From Bradyrhizobium manausense (GTDB lineage Bacteria; Pseudomonadota; Alphaproteobacteria; Rhizobiales; Xanthobacteraceae): a DNA stretch of 64,000 nt. Location: the NCBI RefSeq assembly GCF_018131105.1, contig NZ_JAFCJI010000001.1, positions 3,756,001-3,820,000 on the forward strand, given 5' to 3'. The translations under genes and the position numbers were made by a program. The notes below the pieces were generated by a model. It was given only the letters and a program-made list of their open reading frames with translations. It had not been told where the DNA came from and searched no databases. Below are positions 27,232 through 34,670 of the stretch, in pieces (position 1 is the first letter of the stretch; every line of letters starts with the position of its first letter).

Positions 27232-27921
27232 CTAATGCTCGCTTCGGTTCTCGCCGACCGAGAGCGCACAGATGCGCGACAGATAGGTGTAGGGCAGACC
27301 GGTCTCCTCGGCCCAGGCATTGAATTGCGCCTGCACCTTGGCGAGATCGCCCTTCGACTTGACCTCTTCGGCAATGTCGAGGCCGGTCTCGCGCAGGCAG
27401 GCAACGACGTCCTTCGAGGTGACAAAGCCATCCCAGCCGACGAAGCGCAGCAGCATCTGGCCTGTATTGCCGCCGAGCCTGCTACCGCGCTTGGTCAGGA
27501 GATCGAGCAGACCTATCTCGTTGGACGGCGGCCATTTCGCCAGAAACTTGCCGAAGCTGCCGTGCTCCTTCGCGACCTCCTGCACGAAGGCGGCATTCTC
27601 GCGCACCGACATGATCTTGGCGCCGTTGCGCACGATCCGCGCATCGCGCAGCAGGCCTTCCCAATAGTCTTCGGGCTGGAAGGAGAGCTTGGCCGGCTGG
27701 AAGAGATGGAAGGCGTCTTCGAAACCGCCCCACTTCGCGTCGATCACGCTCCAGGCAAAGCCCGCGCAAAACACCCGCTTCGTCATCTCGGCAAGGATGC
27801 GATCGTCGCCGAGCCTGGCCAGGCGTTTCAGGTCGGGCTTGTCGGGCATCAGACTGTCGAGCGCCTTGGGGCCGCCCTTGCGCTTCTCGGCGCGGGCACG
27901 AATGGTCTTGAAGGACGTCAT
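27232..27921 (-). CDS. DNA-3-methyladenine glycosylase I-like protein
   Basis: A 229-residue protein resembling Tag-type glycosylases of the helix-hairpin-helix class, seen in Bradyrhizobiaceae. AGFAWSVIDAKWGGFEDAFHLF corresponds to the Tag region that opens the alkyladenine pocket, and KEHGSFGKFLAKWPPSNEIGL follows. A later GGNTGQMLLRFVGWDGFVTSKDVVACL replaces the usual C-terminal zinc-binding part. The classical Cys/His zinc ligands of E. coli Tag are not all seen, so enzymatic activity is uncertain. ATG at 27921 is preferred over a TTG at 27939. Confidence 0.72.
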   Translation of the reverse strand: MTSFKTIRARAEKRKGGPKALDSLMPDKPDLKRLARLGDDRILAEMTKRVFCAGFAWSVIDAKWGGFEDAFHLFQPAKLSFQPEDYWEGLLRDARIVRNGAKIMSVRENAAFVQEVAKEHGSFGKFLAKWPPSNEIGLLDLLTKRGSRLGGNTGQMLLRFVGWDGFVTSKDVVACLRETGLDIAEEVKSKGDLAKVQAQFNAWAEETGLPYTYLSRICALSVGENRSEH

Positions 27922-28042
27922 ACGATCACCCGCGTTCAAGGGTACTGCACGACATCAGAATTCAGTGATCCGGTCCAGCCCCGCGACGGCATGCACTCGT
28001 CACGCGGCTGAAAGCGAACCCCGCGCTCCTGCATGGGGCGTG

Positions 28043-28783
28043 TCACGCCCGCGAGAGCGACGGCACCTCCTCCGGCATGATGGCCTGGAGGCCGCCGAAG
28101 CGTCGCTCGCGGCCATGGAAGGAGGCGAGCGCCGCGGCGAGATCGCCCGCATCGAACTCGGGCCACATCCGTTCGGTGAAGTGCAACTCGGCATAGGCGC
28201 CTTCCCAGAGCAGGAAGTCCGACAGCCGCTTTTCGCCGGAGGTCCGGATGATGAGATCGACGTCGCGCAAACCGGCCTCGCCGGTGACGAGTTGCGAGAA
28301 CGCTTCGCGGGTCAGGCTGGTCAGCGCGGCGGCCTTCGCCGCGGCATTCAGGATGGCGTCGCGCGCGGAATAGTCGACGGCGATGCGCAGATGCAGCGTG
28401 GTGCCGCGCGCTGTAGCGTCCTCCGCGCGCGCGATGGCGTTGGCGATGCCCTCCGGCAGGCGATCGCGGCGGCCGATCACGTTGAGCCGTACGCCGTTCT
28501 TCACCAGGCTCTGCACTTCATTGGCGAGGTAGAAGCGCAGCAGCGTCATCAGCGCGGCGACCTCGGTCTTGGGCCGGCGCCAATTGTCCGTCGAGAACGC
28601 ATAGAGCGTCAGCGTGCCGATGCCCTGCCGGGGCGCGGCCTCGACGATGCGCCGGATGGTCTCGACGCCGGCCTCGTGGCCGCGCACGCGCGACAGGCCG
28701 CGCCGCGTCGCCCATCGTCCGTTGCCGTCCATGATGATGCCGACGTGAAGCTTGTCGTTGTGGGACGTGACGTCACTTTGCAT
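28043..28783 (-). CDS. cis-Prenyltransferase, UppS family, divergent paralogue
   Basis: A 246-residue undecaprenyl-diphosphate-synthase-like enzyme. The IPP/diphosphate motif GIIMDGNGRWA carries the catalytic Asp19, YAFSTDNWRRPKTEV matches the FSSENWxRP motif, and VDLIIRTSGEKRLSDFLLW is close to the conserved RTxGExRxSNFLLWQ. It departs from housekeeping UppS in AVDYSARDAI, where NYGGR is expected, and in SDFLLWEGAY. It is therefore likely a second paralogue making a different prenyl chain length or serving a conditional role. CGGAGA precedes the ATG, and a regulator palindrome overlaps the start codon. Confidence 0.85.
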   Translation of the reverse strand: MQSDVTSHNDKLHVGIIMDGNGRWATRRGLSRVRGHEAGVETIRRIVEAAPRQGIGTLTLYAFSTDNWRRPKTEVAALMTLLRFYLANEVQSLVKNGVRLNVIGRRDRLPEGIANAIARAEDATARGTTLHLRIAVDYSARDAILNAAAKAAALTSLTREAFSQLVTGEAGLRDVDLIIRTSGEKRLSDFLLWEGAYAELHFTERMWPEFDAGDLAAALASFHGRERRFGGLQAIMPEEVPSLSRA

Positions 28784-28791
28784 CGCAAAGT
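28775..28791. promoter_or_regulatory. Operator palindrome ACTTTG-N5-CAAAGT at uppS-like start
   Basis: A perfect 6-5-6 inverted repeat whose centre overlaps the start codon of the cis-prenyltransferase gene. The same arms and spacing occur at 29845-29861 before the operon that encodes the winged-helix regulator. This suggests one regulator controls both. Confidence 0.65.
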
Positions 28792-28813
28792 CTCCGGTCA
28801 AAAAGGGGGACGA

Positions 28814-29188
28814 TCAGGTCGGAAGAAAGCCGAGACGGCCGAGCGGCGACGCCTCGCGGCCGGCGGCCTTGGCGGCGTCGCGCACCAGCCGCTCGAGCAC
28901 GGCAAGATAGTCGAGGAAGCGGCGGCGGCCGGCCTTGGTCAGGCGGCAGGTGGTGTGCGGGCGATTGCCCTCATAGCCCTTGGTCACCTCGACGAGCCCT
29001 GCCTCCTGGAGCACCGCGAGGTGCCGGCTGAGATTGCCGTCGGTGAGGCCACAGAGCTGCTTCAGATCGGCGAACGCAAGACCCTTCGGATGCGCCATCA
29101 GCGAGGTCAGAAGCCCGAGCCTCGCCTTCTCATGAATCACACGATCGAGCCCTTCATAGGAGAAAGGCGCGCTGTCAGTCTTCGACAT
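28814..29188 (-). CDS. Winged-helix transcriptional regulator (ArsR/MarR-like)
   Basis: A 124-residue DNA-binding protein. LLTSLMAHPKGLAFADLKQL followed by TDGNLSRHLAVLQEAGLVEV forms the winged helix, and the wing contains YEGNRPHTTCRLTKAGR. This is the HTH_34-type group found with short membrane proteins. Its start overlaps the 3' end of the membrane-protein gene by 14 bases, so the two are translationally coupled. ATG at 29188 has GGAG six bases ahead. The ATG directly before it (29191) is too close. It probably represses its own operon and the downstream uppS-like gene through ACTTTG palindromes. Confidence 0.85.
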   Translation of the reverse strand: MSKTDSAPFSYEGLDRVIHEKARLGLLTSLMAHPKGLAFADLKQLCGLTDGNLSRHLAVLQEAGLVEVTKGYEGNRPHTTCRLTKAGRRRFLDYLAVLERLVRDAAKAAGREASPLGRLGFLPT

Positions 29189-29792
29189 CATTGTCTCCAG
29201 ACGCGAAATACAGAATGGCCGCCATCACCGACTGGCCGATCACGAAAGGCAATCCCATGGTCCATGGCGACAGCATGTGGGTCTGGCTCGCCAGCACCAC
29301 CACCGCAAAGCCTGAGACGAAGTACCAGGCCCCGGCGAACGCCACGCTGCGTGGCAGCGAACGGACCGATGCGAAAATGCCGAGCGACACCAGGATCTGC
29401 CACAGCCCCGGCAGCAGCCACAGCGTCTCAGAAGCGAACTTCCACATCACCACCGCAAGCAGGACACCGGCAACGCCCGCAGGCAGGAACTGCTCGACCG
29501 CCTGGTGGATCATGGCGTCGGCAAGACCGGAATGATGGCGACGCGAACGCGCGCGCATCTCGATCCAGATCATCGCCCCGGACAGCGCGGCTGCAATGAA
29601 CCAGCCGAAAAAGAAACCGAGCGGCTCGCCGGTCGCATCGCCGAGCAACCAGAATTGCAGGATCGCGGTGAGAAGCGCGACCGCACCAGTCGCGGCCATC
29701 GTCGCCGGACCGTAACCGCGGAATGCCGTACCGGCCGCAATCTGGCTGCGGATCGCCACGATGTCGGCCAGCGCCTTGTCGAGATCGCGCAT
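29175..29792 (-). CDS. Conserved membrane protein, regulator-linked
   Basis: A 205-residue protein with a short cytoplasmic start (MRDLDKALADIVAIRSQIAAGTAFRGYGP) and about six hydrophobic segments grouped as three hairpins. No transport or enzymatic motif is recognised. It lies immediately upstream of, and overlaps, the winged-helix regulator gene, a common pairing in Proteobacteria in which the membrane protein may transmit or antagonise the regulator. A TTG at 29804 is a possible alternative start. Confidence 0.78.
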   Translation of the reverse strand: MRDLDKALADIVAIRSQIAAGTAFRGYGPATMAATGAVALLTAILQFWLLGDATGEPLGFFFGWFIAAALSGAMIWIEMRARSRRHHSGLADAMIHQAVEQFLPAGVAGVLLAVVMWKFASETLWLLPGLWQILVSLGIFASVRSLPRSVAFAGAWYFVSGFAVVVLASQTHMLSPWTMGLPFVIGQSVMAAILYFASGDNDVED

Positions 29793-29844
29793 CGGCAACG
29801 CCAAAACTCCACTCCGCCCGGTTCACGGACTGGCTTGGCCAGTC

Positions 29845-29861
29845 ACTTTGTACTGCAAAGT
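29845..29861. promoter_or_regulatory. Operator palindrome ACTTTG-N5-CAAAGT before membrane protein-regulator operon
   Basis: Perfect inverted repeat ACTTTG-TACTG-CAAAGT, 53 bases upstream of the chosen start on the minus strand. It fits an autoregulatory site, and a second copy sits at 28775-28791. Confidence 0.65.
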
Positions 29862-29990
29862 ATACCGCGTCACAAAGCAAAGACAAGCCTGAAAGTCGCT
29901 CGGCCGGGACGAGACCTGCGCAAACAACTTCCGGTTGCACGAAACCCGCTCACGCAGCTAGGATGCGGCCAAAGCTTTTGGGGGGAAGTC

Positions 29991-31247
29991 ATGTGGTTGA
30001 GGTTGCTTGCCGCTGCGGCTCTGTTGCAGCTGGGTTTTGTCGGGCTAGCGCATGCGGCCGGACCATTCGGCTCCGTCAATGTCGGCAACTGGGTCGGCGG
30101 GGCCTTCAGCAACGATCAGACCGGCGCCTTCTCCCATTGCGCGGCAACGACGCCGTATGCAAACGGCGTCAACCTCGTCGTTAGCCAGAATGCCACCGGC
30201 ATTTGGTCGCTGGCCTTCGCAAGTCCCAGCTACCACTTCAACAAGGGCGAGAATGCTGCGATCGACGTGACCTTTGACGGGCAGGAGCAAGCCAGGCTGT
30301 ACGCCACGGCCTACCAGACCAACATGCTTACGGCCGTCATGCCAGTCAACGTCGTGCGCAAATTTCAGAAGGCGAGCCTGATGGTCGCAACGGCCGGCCG
30401 CGCTGTCCTGAATTTTGACCTGACCTCGACCGGACCGGTGATCGCGGCCCTGGCCAATTGCGTCACTCGCGTGAAGGCCGACGGGCTGAGCAAGGCCGGC
30501 GATTTCACCAGGGGCGCGGCGAAGCCGGCAGCCACCGCAGACAAGCAAGGCTCGCCGCCGGCCAGCAAGCCGGGCAGAGGGGCCAAGGATAGCTCCGGCT
30601 TTGGCACCGGCTTCGTGGTCAGCGCCAGCGGGCACATCGTCACCAACTACCATGTGATCGACGGTTGCAGCGAGCTCAAGGGCAATCTCACCGGCGAAGC
30701 CGCGATGGTGTTGCGCGTCGTGTCGAGCGACGCGAATAACGATCTGGCTTTGTTGCAGCCGTCAACGACGGCGACATTCAAGGACTTTGCCCGGATCCGC
30801 GATCGCTCGTTCCACTCCGGCGATTCCGTCGTTGCGATCGGCTTTCCCTATCACGGCTTGCTCACGTCGGACTTCACCGTGACCACGGGCATCGTCAGCT
30901 CCCTGAGCGGCATGCGCAACGACACGCGCTTCCTGCAAATCAGCGCACCGGTGCAGCCCGGCAATAGCGGCGGCCCGCTGTTCGACACCAGCGGTCAGAT
31001 CGTCGGCGTGGTCACCGGAAAGATCCCCGGACTGCGCATCGCCGCAATAACCGGAGACATTCCTGAAAACATCAACTTCGCCATCAAGACCGGCGCGCTG
31101 CGCGACTTCCTCGACAATTCGGTGGTGCCGTACCAGACAGCCGAGCCGAAGGGCGAGCTCAAGACCCCCGAGATCGCCGGCAATGCGCGTGCCTATACGA
31201 TGCTGATCTCGTGCAAAGGCACGGACCAGGCGGACGCGAAAAAGTAG
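29991..31247 (+). CDS. Secreted trypsin-like (HtrA-type) serine protease
   Basis: A 418-residue exported protein. A signal peptide (MWLRLLAAAALLQLGF...AHA) is followed by a domain of about 150 residues of unknown type, a Lys/Pro-rich linker and an S1-family protease domain. The triad is His221 (TNYHVIDG), Asp251 (NNDLALL) and Ser326 (PGNSGGPLF). There is no PDZ domain after the protease, unlike DegP. ATG follows a run of Gs and GGAAG. It should work in the periplasm or outside. It is transcribed away from the membrane protein-regulator operon. Confidence 0.88.
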   Translation: MWLRLLAAAALLQLGFVGLAHAAGPFGSVNVGNWVGGAFSNDQTGAFSHCAATTPYANGVNLVVSQNATGIWSLAFASPSYHFNKGENAAIDVTFDGQEQARLYATAYQTNMLTAVMPVNVVRKFQKASLMVATAGRAVLNFDLTSTGPVIAALANCVTRVKADGLSKAGDFTRGAAKPAATADKQGSPPASKPGRGAKDSSGFGTGFVVSASGHIVTNYHVIDGCSELKGNLTGEAAMVLRVVSSDANNDLALLQPSTTATFKDFARIRDRSFHSGDSVVAIGFPYHGLLTSDFTVTTGIVSSLSGMRNDTRFLQISAPVQPGNSGGPLFDTSGQIVGVVTGKIPGLRIAAITGDIPENINFAIKTGALRDFLDNSVVPYQTAEPKGELKTPEIAGNARAYTMLISCKGTDQADAKK

Positions 31248-31285
31248 AGCCTGGACGGAAGAAAGGCCGCCGCGCCAACCTCCGC

Positions 31286-31388
31286 TGTCATTCCCCGCCA
31301 AGGCGGGGAATCCAGTACGCCGAGGCCAGTCGATTCAATCACACCTCCCTCGGAGTACTGGATCGCCCGGTCGAGCCGGGCGATGACA
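31286..31388. repeat. REPIN-like composite element
   Basis: Outer ends TGTCATTCCCCGCC and GGGCGATGACA are roughly inverted. Inner hairpins are TTCCCCGCC/GGCGGGGAA and GCCCGG/CCGGGC, and CCAGTAC pairs with GTACTGG across the middle. It lies between convergent genes. Confidence 0.7.
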
Positions 31389-31439
31389 CCTTTTGACGTA
31401 GGCCAGGCGTGCGCCTCACTCGCGGTGGCGCGTCCCCCC

Positions 31440-32174
31440 TCACCCGTGACAGCACGCGCCCTTTGCTTGCGGCTCGTATTGGTCGCGCAGGCGGACCCAG
31501 TCCATCGGATAGGGCAGGCCTTCCTCGTGACGGCCGAGCGGGGTGAGATCGAGATATTGATAGGCTGCGTTCATCATGTCGAGGCCGCGGGCGAAACAGG
31601 AATAGGTGTGAAAGATCTCGCCGGCTTCGTTGCGAAAGAACACGCTGATGCCGGGTAGCTCCGGACCGTAGAACGGCGTGGTACCGAAATTGTACTTTGG
31701 CACGCCCTGCTCGATCTGCTCGCGCGTGAACGAGACTTCGTAATCGTAGTTGAAGTTGTTGCCGCCTGAAGACACCCAATCGAAGCTCCAGCCCATGCGC
31801 CTCTTGAAGGCCTCGAGCTTTGCGACAGGCGCCAGCGAGATGGCCGCCATGGTGGTGTCGCGTGCCGCCAGATGCGGCACCATGCGCTCGAAACCGTCGA
31901 CCCAGAATGAGCAGCTCTTGCAGGCCGCCTCCCAATCCGGCGCAAACATCACGTGCTGGACCACGAGCTGCGGTCGGCCCTTGAAGAGATCGCCGAGCGT
32001 CACCTTGCCGGTCGGGCCTTCGAAGACGTAGCTCTTGTCGACCTTCAACCAGGGCAAGGCGCGACGCTCCTCGGCCAGGCGCTCGCGCGCCTGGCTCAGT
32101 TCCTTCTCATGCGCGAGATGTGCTTTGCGCGCGGCGACCCATTGCTCGCGCGAGACGATCTGATGTTGCTGCAT
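31440..32174 (-). CDS. DUF899 family thioredoxin-like protein
   Basis: A 244-residue protein of the DUF899 family, which has a thioredoxin-like fold. Characteristic segments are REQWVAARKAHLAHEKELS, LPWLKVDKSYVFEGPTGKV, a paired-cysteine region CKSCSFWVDGFE and SCFARGLDMMNAAYQYLDL. The C-terminus ends in GACCHG. The CxxC could be redox active, but no reaction is established for the family. AAGGAGAACGTC precedes ATG. It lies 16 bases downstream of the SRPBCC gene, so it is the third gene of an ArsR-SRPBCC-DUF899 operon. Confidence 0.9.
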   Translation of the reverse strand: MQQHQIVSREQWVAARKAHLAHEKELSQARERLAEERRALPWLKVDKSYVFEGPTGKVTLGDLFKGRPQLVVQHVMFAPDWEAACKSCSFWVDGFERMVPHLAARDTTMAAISLAPVAKLEAFKRRMGWSFDWVSSGGNNFNYDYEVSFTREQIEQGVPKYNFGTTPFYGPELPGISVFFRNEAGEIFHTYSCFARGLDMMNAAYQYLDLTPLGRHEEGLPYPMDWVRLRDQYEPQAKGACCHG

Positions 32175-32190
32175 GACGTTCTCCTTGCTG

Positions 32191-32658
32191 TCAGGCGACA
32201 AAGGTGTCGAGCTTGTCGAAGAACGAGGTCCAGCCACGCTGGTGGTTGTCGCGTGCGGTCTCGTCGAAGAACTGGGCGTGATGGAAGATCATCAGCGTAC
32301 CGGCGCTGTCGGGCTTCAGCGTGATCGTCACCAGCGACTCCCGCTCCGGCGTTGAATGCCAGGCCCAGGTGAAGACCAGCCGCTCGTTCGGAACGACCTC
32401 GCGATAGAGGCCGCCCGCTTCGAAATATTCGCCGTCATCGCGGGTGAACGAGATGCGGTAACGGCCGCCGCTCCGAACATCGAGCTCAGCGCTGAGCGTC
32501 GCCGGCTTCATGTTCGGCGGCCCGAACCATTGCACTAGCTGCGCGGCTTGCGTCCAGGCGGCGAAGACTTTTTCCGGCCGCGCGCGGAGCCTACGCGTGA
32601 GCGTGAGGCTTGGACCTTCGTTTGCGCGCTCGGCGGCACCGGCGGCTGCGTTGACCAT
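32191..32658 (-). CDS. SRPBCC (AHSA1-like) domain protein
   Basis: A 155-residue START-fold protein of the AHSA1 group. Visible signs are LTRRLRARPEKVFAAWTQAAQL, WFGPPNMKP, SGGRYRISFTRDDGEY and the C-terminal helix HQRGWTSFFDKLDTF. Such proteins bind hydrophobic ligands and are commonly encoded next to ArsR-type repressors, as here. GGAGGACAAACC precedes ATG. The start lies inside the upstream regulator gene, with a 124-base overlap in another frame. Confidence 0.9.
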   Translation of the reverse strand: MVNAAAGAAERANEGPSLTLTRRLRARPEKVFAAWTQAAQLVQWFGPPNMKPATLSAELDVRSGGRYRISFTRDDGEYFEAGGLYREVVPNERLVFTWAWHSTPERESLVTITLKPDSAGTLMIFHHAQFFDETARDNHQRGWTSFFDKLDTFVA

Positions 32659-32987
32659 GGTTTGTCCTCCACAAAGGCGGCAAGGCGGTCGAAACTCTCG
32701 GACCAGAATTGGGCGTAGCGATTGAGCCAGTTCATCGCCTGCTCCATCGGCTGCGCGGTGAGCCGGCAAGAGACCGTGCGCCCGGTCTTCTCCCGCACGA
32801 TCAGGCCCGCATCCGTGAGCACGTCGAGATGCTTCATGATCGCCGGCAGCGAGATCGAGAACGGCGCAGCCAGCTCGCTCACCGACAGGCTGTCCTGCTC
32901 GCCGAGACGCGCGAGCAGCGCGCGCCGCGTCGGATCGGACAGCGCCGCAAAGGTGCGGTCGAGCGCCTCACCCTGATACTTAACCAT
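32535..32987 (-). CDS. ArsR-family transcriptional repressor
   Basis: A 150-residue winged-helix regulator: FAALSDPTRRALLARL, then LSVSELAAPFSISLPAIMKH and LIVREKTGRTVSCRLT. It lacks the cysteine pair of metal sensors, so it belongs to the SRPBCC-linked ArsR type. The basic C-terminal tail of about 30 residues overlaps the next gene. The ATG at 32987 sits only seven bases after a strong -10, so its mRNA is probably leaderless. The longer frame to 33068 would run back through the promoter and is rejected. Confidence 0.9.
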   Translation of the reverse strand: MVKYQGEALDRTFAALSDPTRRALLARLGEQDSLSVSELAAPFSISLPAIMKHLDVLTDAGLIVREKTGRTVSCRLTAQPMEQAMNWLNRYAQFWSESFDRLAAFVEDKPWSTQPPVPPSAQTKVQASRSRVGSARGRKKSSPPGRKPRS

Positions 32988-33022
32988 AAGGTTTAATATA
33001 GGCGCAAACGCCACCCCGTCAA
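32980..33022 (-). promoter_or_regulatory. ArsR-operon promoter with overlapping operator
   Basis: On the minus strand TTGACG (33022-33017), a 16-base spacer and TATATT (33000-32995) form a good sigma-70 promoter. Transcription should begin at or within two bases of the ATG. A near-palindrome TTAACC...GGTTTAA (32980-32996) covers the -10 edge and the start codon and is a likely repressor site. Confidence 0.7.
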
Positions 33023-33036
33023 GCGGGAACCCACGC

Positions 33037-33062
33037 AAGAAAAACCCCGCCTTTCGGCGGGG
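33037..33062 (-). terminator. Rho-independent terminator of the tctC-like gene
   Basis: Stem CCCCGCC/GGCGGGG with a four-base loop. On the minus strand it is followed by TTTTTCTT. It lies about 30 bases past the stop codon of the binding-protein gene. Confidence 0.88.
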
Positions 33063-33090
33063 CTTCATTCGCGTTCATTTTTCGATATCG

Positions 33091-34065
33091 CTACTCGACC
33101 TTGAGACCGGCGAACTCGACGACCTTCTTCCACTTCGCAGTCTCGGCCTCGACCTCCTTGCCGAACGCTTCAGGCGTCTCGACCAGCGGATCGCCGCCCA
33201 GCTCGACCAGACGCTTGGTCATGTCGGGCTCCTTCAAGAGCGTGTTGATCTCGTTGTTGAGCTTGGCGATCATGTCCTTGGGCATGTTCTTCGGCGCGCC
33301 CATGCCGAACAGGGCGCTCGCCTCATAGCCCTTCACGGTTTCGCCGATTGCGGGCACGTCGGGCAGCTGCGGTGAACGCTCGGCCGTGGTGACGCCGAGC
33401 GCGCGAAGCGAGCCGGAGCGGATGTGCTGGATGATCGAGGGCATGTTGTCGAAGATCACCTGCACCTGGCCGCCGAGCATGTCGGTGATCGCGGGCGCGG
33501 CACCACGATAGGGCACGTGCTGCATCTTGCAGCCGGTCATCGCCATGAACATCTCGCCGGACAGATGCACCGAGGTGCCGTTGCCGGAAGAGGCCATGTT
33601 CACCTTGCCCGGATTGGCCTTCACGTAGTCGATGAACTCGGCGACGGTCTTGGCCGGGACGTCCTTGTTGACGGTCATCACGTTGGGCACGCGCTGGAAG
33701 CCGGCGATCGGCGCGATGTCGCGGACAAAGTTGAACTTGAGGTTCGCGTAGAGCGTGGAGTTGATGTAGTTGGCCGGATTGACCAGCAGCACGGTGTAGC
33801 CGTCCGGCTCGGCGTTGACGACGGATTCGGTGGCGATGTTGTTGCCGGCGCCCGGCTTGTTCTCGATCACGAATTGCTGGCCGAGCCGTTCCGACAGCCG
33901 CTGGCCAATCAGGCGGGCGAGAATGTCGGTGGCGCCGCCCGGTGGATAACCGACCACGAACTTCACCGGCCGGGACGGATAATCCGCTGCAAAGGCCTTC
34001 GACAGCGGACCGGCTGCAAGCGGGGTGGCGGCGAGCAGGCCGAGCGCGGAACGGCGGGTGATCAT
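33091..34065 (-). CDS. TctC/Bug-family tripartite tricarboxylate transporter binding protein
   Basis: A 324-residue periplasmic solute-binding protein. It has an N-terminal signal with a twin-arginine-like start (MITRRSALGLLAATPL...AFA). Family hallmarks are YPSRPVKFVVGYPPGGATDILAR, the RLGQQFVIENKPGAGNNIAT loop, DGYTVLL and PYRGAAPAITDMLGGQVQ. No TctA/TctB membrane genes are adjacent, so it is an orphan of the large Bug family, and its ligand (usually a carboxylate) is unknown. Confidence 0.92.
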   Translation of the reverse strand: MITRRSALGLLAATPLAAGPLSKAFAADYPSRPVKFVVGYPPGGATDILARLIGQRLSERLGQQFVIENKPGAGNNIATESVVNAEPDGYTVLLVNPANYINSTLYANLKFNFVRDIAPIAGFQRVPNVMTVNKDVPAKTVAEFIDYVKANPGKVNMASSGNGTSVHLSGEMFMAMTGCKMQHVPYRGAAPAITDMLGGQVQVIFDNMPSIIQHIRSGSLRALGVTTAERSPQLPDVPAIGETVKGYEASALFGMGAPKNMPKDMIAKLNNEINTLLKEPDMTKRLVELGGDPLVETPEAFGKEVEAETAKWKKVVEFAGLKVE

Positions 34066-34207
34066 CTCAAGGGTTCTCCCAGGTGTTGTTCTTCAAAGCG
34101 TGTTGTTCTTGAAAGGCAGTTGTCTTGATCGTGGCGTCAGCGGCGTTGTAACAAAGCCTGCCCGCTGCGGAAAGTGCGCAGGTTTCGTGACGACGAAAGG
34201 ATAAGGC

Positions 34208-34618
34208 ATGCCGGTTAGGGTTCACGCCCTCGATCACCTCGTGATCAACGTCGCCGACGTCGCTGTCACCACCGAGTGGTACCGCAAAATCCTTGGCATG
34301 GAAGTCAAGGTGTTCGACCCCGGCGGCGGCAAAGCGCCGCGGACCTCGCTTCAATTCGGTCAACAGAAGATCAATGTCCGGCCGCGCGACGCCGACAAGG
34401 TGGAGTGGTTCACCGCCGACCACCAGACCGCCGGCAGCGAGGATCTGTGCTTTCTCACGGCGTCAACACCCGACGAGGTGGTGGCGCATCTGAAGGCACA
34501 TGGCGTCGCGATCGAGGAGGGCCCGGCTGCGAAGCAAGGTGCCCGCGGCACGTTGCGCTCGGTCTATTGCCGGGATCCGGATGGCAGCCTGATCGAAATT
34601 TCCTCGTACGAAGATTAG
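34208..34618 (+). CDS. VOC-family (glyoxalase/bleomycin resistance) protein
   Basis: A 136-residue single VOC module pair. VHALDHLVINVADVAVTTEWY opens the first beta-alpha-beta-beta unit and contains a metal-type His (LDHLV). The second half has LCFLTASTPDEVVAHLKAHG and SVYCRDPDGSLIEISSYED, with the final Glu as the usual metal ligand. It should be a small dimeric metalloenzyme or binding protein. The substrate is unknown. AAGGATAAGG precedes ATG. Confidence 0.88.
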   Translation: MPVRVHALDHLVINVADVAVTTEWYRKILGMEVKVFDPGGGKAPRTSLQFGQQKINVRPRDADKVEWFTADHQTAGSEDLCFLTASTPDEVVAHLKAHGVAIEEGPAAKQGARGTLRSVYCRDPDGSLIEISSYED

Positions 34619-34670
34619 CGCCGAGATCGGTGCCACACGGCAGCTGCCGTGGGTAACGGAGAACCTGGTC

